The notes beneath the pieces are model-generated. The model was not told where the DNA came from. It saw nothing but the letters and a program-made list of their open reading frames with translations, and made no database searches. Positions 58,197 through 64,000 of a stretch of DNA of 64,000 nt are shown here, piece by piece; the stretch's first letter is position 1; every line of letters starts with the position of its first letter. Location: the NCBI RefSeq assembly GCF_014197535.1, contig NZ_JACIFV010000010.1, forward strand, positions 114,148-178,147. The letters are read 5' to 3'. The position numbers were made by a program, and so were the translations under genes. The DNA is from Rhizobium aethiopicum (GTDB taxonomy: Bacteria > Pseudomonadota > Alphaproteobacteria > Rhizobiales > Rhizobiaceae).

Positions 58197-59319
58197 AGGG
58201 ATCTGCAGCATCACGTAATCCATCACCGAGGAAATTGAGGGCGAGCACAGTGACGATCACCGCGATGCCGGGAAGAAACAGCCAGGGAGCGCTCGAGACG
58301 GCGAGAATGTTCTGCGCTTCCTGCAGCAGCACGCCCCAGCTCACCACCGGCGGGCGCAGCCCGATGCCGAGAAAGGAGAGCGCGGTTTCGGCAAGAATCA
58401 TGGTCGGGATGGCGAGCGTCACTGAGGCGATGATGTGGCTCATGAAGGACGGCACCATGTGCCGCCAGATGATGCGCATCCTGGAGCAGCCATCGAGATG
58501 GGCGGCGATGACGAAGTCTTCTGTCTTCAGCGACAGGAAACGGCCGCGCACCACCCGCGCCAGATCGGTCCAGCCGATCAGCGACAGGATGACCGTAATC
58601 CAGAGATAGACCAGGATCGGATCGGCGCTGATCGGAACGGCGGCCGCAAGCCCCATCCACAGCGGGATGGTCGGAATGGAGTTGATGAGTTCGATACAGC
58701 GCTGGATCACATCATCGACCCAGCCGCCATAGAGCCCGGAAATGCCGCCGAGGATGATACCGAGGATCAGGCTGATCGCCACCCCGATCAGACCGACGGA
58801 CATGGAAACGCGGGTGCCGTGCACCGTCCGGCTGAAAACGTCGCGGCCGAGCCGGTCGGCGCCGAACAGATAGAATGGCTTGCCTGCCTCGACCGGCCCG
58901 ATCAGGTGCCGGTCGAAATCGAACAGCCCCCAGAGCCGGTAAGGTTCGCCTTTGACGAAGAAGCCCACGGGGATGACGACGGCCGGATCGGGCACATAGG
59001 TGCGGCTGAGCGCGATCGGGTCGACCTTCATCGAGTAGCCGTTGATATAGAGCGGGTGAAATCTCCCTGCCGCGTCGTAGCCGGCAAATCTCAGCTGCTG
59101 GGGCGGCGCATAGGTGTAGCGGGAATCGTAGGTCTGCGAGGAAACCGGAGCGAGAACCTCGGCAAACAGCGCGACCAGGTAGATCAGGAAGATCACGACG
59201 CCTGCCGCGAGCGCCAGCCGATGGCGGCAGAAGCGCCGCCAAATGAGTTTCCACTGGCCGGCAACGGCGTCCGAATTGCGAGTTCGTTCAGGCGATAGCG
59301 CGAGGGCTTGATCGGTCAT
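58186..59319 (-). CDS. Opp/Dpp-type ABC transporter permease (OppC-like), long form
   Basis: This 377-residue membrane protein has the first membrane segment at about 35-58 and the usual OppC core: LFGADRLGRDVFSRTVHGTR, MSVGLIGVAISLILGIILGG, the EAA loop and ETALSFLGIGLRPPVVSWG. A long extracytoplasmic insert of about 85 residues (62-145, with RFAGYDAAGRFHPLYINGYS) makes it larger than typical OppC (about 300). That insert is typical of Opp-like importers for sugars and other non-peptide solutes in rhizobia and may contact the binding protein. Confidence 0.9.
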   Translation of the reverse strand: MTDQALALSPERTRNSDAVAGQWKLIWRRFCRHRLALAAGVVIFLIYLVALFAEVLAPVSSQTYDSRYTYAPPQQLRFAGYDAAGRFHPLYINGYSMKVDPIALSRTYVPDPAVVIPVGFFVKGEPYRLWGLFDFDRHLIGPVEAGKPFYLFGADRLGRDVFSRTVHGTRVSMSVGLIGVAISLILGIILGGISGLYGGWVDDVIQRCIELINSIPTIPLWMGLAAAVPISADPILVYLWITVILSLIGWTDLARVVRGRFLSLKTEDFVIAAHLDGCSRMRIIWRHMVPSFMSHIIASVTLAIPTMILAETALSFLGIGLRPPVVSWGVLLQEAQNILAVSSAPWLFLPGIAVIVTVLALNFLGDGLRDAADPYEY

Positions 59320-59331
59320 GTCTGTCGTCCT

Positions 59332-60318
59332 TCAGCCGTTGCGGATGCGCGGATCGAGCCAGGCGAGCAGCAGGTCCGAAATCAGCGTTCCGATCAGCGT
59401 CAGCATGCTCATCAGCAGGATAAAGGTGCCCGCCAGATACATGTCCTGCGCAAACAGCGCATTGAGCAGGAGCGGCCCTGTAATTGGCAGGCTGAGGACG
59501 ATCGAGACCACCACCGAACCCGAGACGAGGTGCGGCAGCACCCAGCCGACCGTGGAGACGAAAGGATTAAGCGCTACCCGCACCGGATATTTGAGCAGCA
59601 GCCGGATTTCACTGAGACCCCGGGCCCGCGCCATGTCGACATAGGGCTTGTTCAGTTCATCGAGGAGATTGGCGCGCATGATGCGGATCAGCGCCGCCGT
59701 GGCGCCGGTTCCGAGGACGACGACCGGGATCCACATATGCGACATGAGATCGCCGAGCTTGGCCCAGCTCCAGGCGGCATTGATATAGGTGGGCGAAAAC
59801 AGCCCGCCGACGCTCTGGCCGAAATATTGCGCCGAGACGAACATCAGCACCAGCGCCAGCAGGAAGTTCGGGATGGCAAGGCCGAGAAAGCCGAAAAAGG
59901 TGGCGAAATAGTCCCCCACCGAATATTGCCGCACGGCCGAATAGATGCCGATCGGAAAGGCCACCGCCCAGACGAAGAGCAGCGTGGTGACCGAAACCAC
60001 CATGGTCAGCCCCATACGAGCCCAGATCAACTCGCTGACCGGCTTGTTCCAATCGAGAGACTGGCCGAAATCGCCGCGCAGCAGGATGCCGCTGATCCAC
60101 TTCCAGTATTGCACCGCCCAGGGCTGATCGAGACCGTAGCGCTCTCGCAGGCCGGCGATGACGCCGGGATCGATCGTTTCGTTCTGCGAAGCCAGACGGG
60201 CGGTCATCGCGGTCAGGAAGTCGCCCGGCGGCAATTGGATGATGATGAAGGTCACGACCGAGATCGCGAACATCATCGGGATCATGTAAAGCAGACGTCT
60301 GATGATGAAGCCGGCCAT
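59332..60318 (-). CDS. Opp/Dpp-type ABC transporter permease (OppB-like)
   Basis: This 328-residue membrane protein has six membrane segments. It begins AGFIIRRLLYMIPMMFAISV, the standard OppB start, and has GLDQPWAVQYWKWISGILL, DFGQSLDWNKPV, an EAA loop (YVDMARARGLSEIRLLLKY) and a C-terminal DPRIRNG. I chose the ATG at 60318 (AAGGAG upstream) over a TTG six bases earlier. It lies 93 bases after the binding-protein gene, with a hairpin between them. Confidence 0.92.
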   Translation of the reverse strand: MAGFIIRRLLYMIPMMFAISVVTFIIIQLPPGDFLTAMTARLASQNETIDPGVIAGLRERYGLDQPWAVQYWKWISGILLRGDFGQSLDWNKPVSELIWARMGLTMVVSVTTLLFVWAVAFPIGIYSAVRQYSVGDYFATFFGFLGLAIPNFLLALVLMFVSAQYFGQSVGGLFSPTYINAAWSWAKLGDLMSHMWIPVVVLGTGATAALIRIMRANLLDELNKPYVDMARARGLSEIRLLLKYPVRVALNPFVSTVGWVLPHLVSGSVVVSIVLSLPITGPLLLNALFAQDMYLAGTFILLMSMLTLIGTLISDLLLAWLDPRIRNG

Positions 60319-60379
60319 GTTCAAGCTCCTTCGACCGGCGATCGCCGATCGGTCTGGATGATGGGGCGGGGCTGGTGGC

Positions 60380-60403
60380 GGAATGGCGCGCCGGCGCCAT
60401 TCC
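60380..60403 (-). terminator. Intercistronic hairpin between the binding-protein and permease genes
   Basis: A perfect 10-bp stem (GGAATGGCGC with GCGCCATTCC) and a 4-base loop begins 8 bases after the binding-protein stop in the direction of transcription. There is no T-run, so it probably stabilises the upstream message or reduces read-through into the permeases. The place and layout are the same as in the ugp operon (13450-13477). Confidence 0.7.
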
Positions 60404-60411
60404 CATTTGCT

Positions 60412-62337
60412 TTACTGCTGGTAGTAGAAGGTCTCGGGCTTGGCCGGTCCCGGCGTCATGTAGAACGAGGTGCTGGGAATGACCTTGGGGACGTTGTGCA
60501 TATTGGTCTTGACGATGCCGACGCGGTCCGGCTCCAGGTTGGTGCCGATGACGTAGAACTCGTCACGGGTGATCGCCAGCAGTTCCTTCATGGCTTCAAG
60601 CTGCTTTTCGAGCGTCGGAGCTTCCTGCACCTGCCGATAGAGATCCATCTGCTTCTTGGCGGCCGGGCTCGGCTCCTCAGCGTTCGGATCCTTGGGGTTC
60701 TGGTAATAGAGGCCCCAGGCCGTCGCGAAGCTCGATTCATATTCGTGCGGGAAATACCATTTGGGATCGAGCAGGCCGAGGAAGTCGTAGCCACCGCCGC
60801 CGACCCATCCCAGGCCGTCATTGTCGTTGTTCTGCAAGCGCGAGAAGATCAGTGACCGTTCGGCCGGACGGGGCTGCATGTCGATGCCGACGGCCCGCCA
60901 GTAGCGCTGGATCATCTCAAGCGCGTCGACCTGGATCGGGCTTCCGGTCAAGGCGTCGATCGCAAAGGTGATGCGCTTGCCGTCCTGACCGAGGCGATAG
61001 CCTTCCGCGTCACGTTTGGTGATGCCCGCCTTGTCGAGATACTGATTGGCGAGGTCGACATTATATTCCAGATACTGCGTCGCCATCTTCTCGTCATAGA
61101 GCGCAGTGCCCTCACGGGGTGCGGCCTGATAGGGCTTGGCCTGTCCGGCATAGATCAGCTGGTTGAGCTCCTCGCGGTTGATGGCGTAGCTGAGACCGAT
61201 GCGGAAATCCTTGTTGGAGAAGACGGCGCGCAAGGCCGGATTCTTATGGGTCTGGTTGAGCGTGATCAGCAGGGCGTTCGACCAGGCCGGCCGGGCAATG
61301 AACAGGCCGTAGCCACCCTTCTGCTGGTTCTGCACGATCACCGTGCGGGCATCCGTGGTTTCGATGAAGCGGTTCTGCATGTCGATTTCGCCGCTGATCG
61401 CCTTCAGGATGATCGCCTGGGTATCCTGCATCACGTCGATGGTGATGCGATCGAAGTAAGGCAGCTGGTTTCCTGCGGTATCCACCTTGGCGTAATAGGG
61501 GTTGCGTTCGGCGACGACCTGGGTCGTGCCGTTATAGGGCGCCGTCAGCACCCAGGCATCCAGCGTCGGCCGGCCGAGATCGCGCCAGCGGCCGGGAAAG
61601 CCGATCTTGTTGTTGAAGAGCTGAACCCAGTCGGTTGCGCCGGCAGCCTTCACCAGGGCATCGATCCCGGTTGGATTGAAATCCTTGTGGAACTGCTTGA
61701 GGTAATGCGCAGGGGCAGCCGCCAGGATGTCGGAGCCGCGCACGGTCGCCATATTCATCAGGAACAGGCCGTTCGGCGCAGCGAACTTGAAGACGACCTT
61801 GTCGTCGGCAAGCTTTTCGACCTTGACGGCCTCTCCGCCGGCAGTCAGCCAGTCGGGTGCGGCGGGCGTGATCTTGGTGTTGCGCAGCACGTTTTCGTTC
61901 CACCAGACCAGATCGTCGGCGGTGAAAGGTTCGCCGTCCGACCAGCGCGTGCCTTCGCGCAGGGTGAAGGTATATTCGGTCGCATTGTCGTTGACCTCGA
62001 CGCTCTTGGCGATGTCGGGGATCACCTCGGTCCATTCCGGATTCCAGCGCACCAGTCTCGTATAGCCGATCGAACGCTCGATCTCGCTGTCGCCGCCGCC
62101 GAAGGTAGCCGTGCGCCAGGTGCCGCCATAGGTGCCGACCGATTCAAGTGGGGTGAGCACCAGCGGCTCTTTAGGCAGCCGCTGTTCGACCGGCGGCAGC
62201 TTGCCGGCATCGACGAGCGCCTTGAGTTCCGGCGCTTCCTGAAAACCGAAGGCAGCACCCGCCCAACCGGAACCAATGAGAATAGCAGCGGCAACGGTCG
62301 AGACGACCCGCCGTCCTAGAATTCTGACGTGTTGCAT
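60412..62337 (-). CDS. Opp/Dpp-type (family 5) periplasmic solute-binding protein
   Basis: This 641-residue protein has a signal peptide ending near GAAFGF. The SBP_bac_5 core follows: EYTFTLREGTRWSDGEPFTA, VVFKFAAPNG and FRIGLSYAINREELNQLIY. It is longer than peptide-binding members (about 540), as is common for sugar-binding family-5 proteins. The operon context (GH39, isomerases, dehydratase) points to a glycoside or oligosaccharide ligand, not a peptide. GGGAGGAG is just before the ATG. It is the first gene of the minus-strand operon. Confidence 0.9.
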   Translation of the reverse strand: MQHVRILGRRVVSTVAAAILIGSGWAGAAFGFQEAPELKALVDAGKLPPVEQRLPKEPLVLTPLESVGTYGGTWRTATFGGGDSEIERSIGYTRLVRWNPEWTEVIPDIAKSVEVNDNATEYTFTLREGTRWSDGEPFTADDLVWWNENVLRNTKITPAAPDWLTAGGEAVKVEKLADDKVVFKFAAPNGLFLMNMATVRGSDILAAAPAHYLKQFHKDFNPTGIDALVKAAGATDWVQLFNNKIGFPGRWRDLGRPTLDAWVLTAPYNGTTQVVAERNPYYAKVDTAGNQLPYFDRITIDVMQDTQAIILKAISGEIDMQNRFIETTDARTVIVQNQQKGGYGLFIARPAWSNALLITLNQTHKNPALRAVFSNKDFRIGLSYAINREELNQLIYAGQAKPYQAAPREGTALYDEKMATQYLEYNVDLANQYLDKAGITKRDAEGYRLGQDGKRITFAIDALTGSPIQVDALEMIQRYWRAVGIDMQPRPAERSLIFSRLQNNDNDGLGWVGGGGYDFLGLLDPKWYFPHEYESSFATAWGLYYQNPKDPNAEEPSPAAKKQMDLYRQVQEAPTLEKQLEAMKELLAITRDEFYVIGTNLEPDRVGIVKTNMHNVPKVIPSTSFYMTPGPAKPETFYYQQ

Positions 62338-62363
62338 TCTCTCCTCCCAATGATCTCGTTTAG

Positions 62364-62412
62364 GTTATCGTTAACGTATTTCCTCCATCTCGAACGTTAA
62401 CGTTACCGTTCG
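62364..62412. promoter_or_regulatory. LacI-type operators upstream of the transporter operon
   Basis: Two elements are seen. One is GTTATCGTTAACGTATTTCC (62364-62383), with the perfect palindrome CGTTAACG. The other is AACGTTAACGTT (62393-62404), a perfect 12-base palindrome inside a wider CGAACG...CGTTCG repeat (62391-62412). They begin 27 bases upstream of the binding-protein ATG. The CG-centred TTAACG design is typical for LacI-family repressors, and the gene at 62526 encodes one. Confidence 0.65.
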
Positions 62413-62483
62413 ATCTTGTCAAAGAAATTCTTAAATACACGTGCCAAGGCTGAGCAGCCTTGGTTTTCCTACAAATTGTGTTA

Positions 62484-62503
62484 GTTATCGTTATCGCAAT
62501 TTC
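62484..62503. promoter_or_regulatory. LacI-type operator in front of the repressor gene
   Basis: GTTATCGTTATCGCAATTTC matches the first upstream operator (62364-62383) at 16 of 20 positions, exactly 120 bases away and in the same direction. It lies 22 bases before the proposed TTG start of the repressor, so the repressor probably also controls itself. Confidence 0.55.
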
Positions 62504-62525
62504 TGCCATTCGAGAGACCGTCCCG

Positions 62526-63533
62526 TTGAGCCGCACCAAAGAGCCGGAAGCCAAGATAACCATCGCCGATGTCGCGCGCGCCGCAGGCGTATCGCCGATG
62601 ACGGTGTCGCGCGTGCTCAACGATCAGGGCGGCGCCAGCGCCGAGACCACGCAGCGCATTCTTCTGGCGGCGAACGAACTAAACTACCGACCCAATCCCT
62701 TCGCACGCGGGTTGCGTTCCGACCGATCGAGGACCATCGGCCTTCTCGTCCCCGACATCACCAACCCGTTCTTCCCGGAGGTCATCAGAGGAGCCGAGGA
62801 CGCGGCGAGTGCCGCCGGCTACAACCTGCTTCTGTCCAACGTCGTCGAGAACAGCAAACGCGAAGGCGAACTCATCGAGGCGCTGCTGCGCCATCGGGTC
62901 GACGGCATCATCGTCTGCAGCGCGCGCCTGCCGGATGCCGCCCTGCACAAGGCGCTCGCCCACCATCGCGCTGCGGTGCTCATCAACCGCGAAGCGCCGC
63001 CCGAAGTGGCGGGAACGATCGTCACGGACTACGAAACCGGAGCGTCGCGTGCCATCGATCATCTGGTCGAGCGCGGTCGCCGCAGGATTGCGATCATCGC
63101 AGGGCCGCGCAGCTCCTTCGGCGGCAAGAGCCGCCTCGTCGGCATTCGCAAGACGCTCGCCGTCCATGGGCTGAAGGCGCACGGCATTGTCTATTGCGAT
63201 CCGACAGCCGCGATCGGGCAAACTGCGGCAGCCCAATTGCTGGCGGAAACGCCCGATATCGACGCCCTGGTCTGCTACAACGACCTCAATGCGATCGGCG
63301 CAATGAAGGCCTGCCGGGCGGCCGGCATTTCGATCCCCGAGCAGATAGCGCTCATCGGTTTCGACGACATCCCGGCGGCCGAATTGCTGTCGCCGGCGCT
63401 AACCACCTTGCGGGTGCAGAAACGGGAAATGGGGGAGGAAGCCGTGCGCCTGCTGCTCAGCCGCATCGCCACCAAAAACCGTCAGCATGGCATCGTCATC
63501 GTTCCCGAACTCATCGTCCGCGAAACGACCTGA
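62526..63533 (+). CDS. LacI-family transcriptional repressor
   Basis: This 335-residue repressor has the LacI helix-turn-helix (ITIADVARAAGVSPMTVSRVL, then NYRPNPFARGLRS) and a periplasmic-binding-protein-like sensor domain (IGLLVPDITNPFFPEVIRGA, VDGIIVCSARLP, IALIGFDDIPAAELLSPALTT). I start at the TTG at 62526, four residues before the first family-like segment. The open frame reaches back to 62460 but would run through the operator. It diverges from the transporter operon and is expected to respond to the imported sugar or a breakdown product. Confidence 0.88.
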   Translation: MSRTKEPEAKITIADVARAAGVSPMTVSRVLNDQGGASAETTQRILLAANELNYRPNPFARGLRSDRSRTIGLLVPDITNPFFPEVIRGAEDAASAAGYNLLLSNVVENSKREGELIEALLRHRVDGIIVCSARLPDAALHKALAHHRAAVLINREAPPEVAGTIVTDYETGASRAIDHLVERGRRRIAIIAGPRSSFGGKSRLVGIRKTLAVHGLKAHGIVYCDPTAAIGQTAAAQLLAETPDIDALVCYNDLNAIGAMKACRAAGISIPEQIALIGFDDIPAAELLSPALTTLRVQKREMGEEAVRLLLSRIATKNRQHGIVIVPELIVRETT

Positions 63534-63616
63534 GGGCCGCCAAGGCGCTGCCCCAAAATCGGCGAGCGGTTTCTGGTGTCGTGCGCCAATTCTGAAATGG
63601 AACAGGAGGAATATCC

Positions 63617-63997
63617 ATGGATGCCGACAATCTGCAGTCGCTGGCCTTGCCCGAGGAGAAGAAGGCCTGGTTCGTCCACGACCGGTTCGGCATGTTCGTG
63701 CATTGGGGGCTCTATGCGCTGCCGGCGCGCCATGAATGGGTCAAGAGCCGCGAAGAACTTGATGACGCCGACTACCAGAAATATTTCGATCACTTCGATC
63801 CCGATCTTTACGATCCCAGGGAATGGGCGAGACGCGCCAAGGCCGCTGGCATGAAATATGTGGTGCTGACCACCAAGCATCATGAAGGCTTCTGCCTCTG
63901 GGACACTAGATGTGAGCTTTCGGGAGGTTGTCCATTCGGAGCGGATCGAGGAGACTGGAGCTACCACATCTCGAGTCGGAGGGATCGCCGCGAATGA
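63617..63997 (+). pseudogene. Interrupted alpha-L-fucosidase-like (GH29) gene, 5' part
   Basis: A strong AGGAGG precedes the ATG. The first 96 or so residues are a good GH29 N-terminus: FVHDRFGMFVHWGLYALPAR, WARRAKAAGMKYVVLTTKHH and EGFCLWDT. After the codons for WDT (about 63907) the reading frame no longer looks like GH29, where a segment like KLTDY should follow, and it stops at 63997 after 126 residues. GH29 enzymes have more than 400. The gene is therefore broken here, most likely by inserted DNA. The rest may lie beyond the window. Confidence 0.75.
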
Positions 63998-64000
63998 ACA
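63908..64000. mobile_element. Probable left end of an insertion sequence inside the fucosidase gene
   Basis: Similarity to GH29 ends abruptly near a CTAG at 63906-63909. The new sequence begins ATGTGAGCTTTCGGGAGGTT and after about 85 bases leads to GGAGGG and an ATG at 63994 (ATGAACA...) that runs off the window, as the left end and first gene of an insertion sequence would. I cannot assign the family, and the right end is not visible. A rearrangement junction is the other explanation. Confidence 0.4.

Noticed and set aside
59308..60855. A 515-codon plus-strand frame opposite the permease genes
   Set aside because: It is rich in His, Arg and Asp, as expected from the reverse of membrane-protein codons, and has no domain.

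Overview
The window looks like a stretch of a Rhizobiaceae replicon, most likely Rhizobium of the leguminosarum/etli type. The reasons are the high-GC alphaproteobacterial codon use, the many ABC uptake operons joined by ATGA overlaps, a complete ugp cluster, and clustered branched-chain amino acid catabolism. I cannot tell from sequence alone whether it is chromosome or plasmid. No rRNA, tRNA, CRISPR or replication genes were seen.

Layout. (1) 19-7558, plus strand: a purine-type operon with a Rieske-cluster-less non-haem iron oxygenase, a GST-like partner, an 8-oxoguanine/chlorohydrolase-type deaminase and a BMP-family nucleoside ABC transporter. The first two resemble the NdmC/NdmE pair of bacterial caffeine demethylation. 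(2) 7649-14808, minus: ugpBAEC, a glycerophosphodiesterase, a GlpR/DeoR-type repressor, a HAD phosphatase and a Nudix protein, with repeated TGTTCAAATGAAC sites upstream. (3) 15280-21584: an MscS channel, a GAF-PAS-GGDEF-EAL protein and an NfeD protease/slipin pair. (4) 21702-37650: branched-chain amino acid catabolism in two operons, isoleucine-type with branched-chain keto acid dehydrogenase (minus) and leucine-type with isovaleryl-CoA dehydrogenase and methylcrotonyl-CoA carboxylase (plus). An AraC regulator and a toxin-antitoxin pair lie between them.

(5) 37668-45624: an RND efflux system (outer-membrane factor, sensor kinase, response regulator, fusion protein, pump). A near-identical 37-bp box of four repeats stands upstream of the outer-membrane gene, upstream of the fusion protein gene, and a third time downstream of the pump in front of no recognised gene. 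(6) 45625-46962: a gene-poor gap holding that orphan box and the decayed fragment of an enolase-superfamily gene. (7) 47513-62337, minus: a 15-kb operon for an uncharacterised glycoside or sugar acid. It has an Opp-type transporter, an IolB-like isomerase, a GH39 glycosidase, a TIM-barrel epimerase, a D-2-hydroxyacid dehydrogenase, an enolase-superfamily enzyme, an IlvD/Edd dehydratase and an RraA-like protein. A divergent LacI repressor with clear operator repeats probably controls it. (8) A GH29 alpha-L-fucosidase gene follows the repressor and is broken near the window end, probably by an insertion sequence.

The most novel-looking parts are the NdmC/NdmE-like purine operon, the three-copy response-regulator box with its orphan site, and the LacI-controlled glycoside operon whose pathway I cannot match to a known one.
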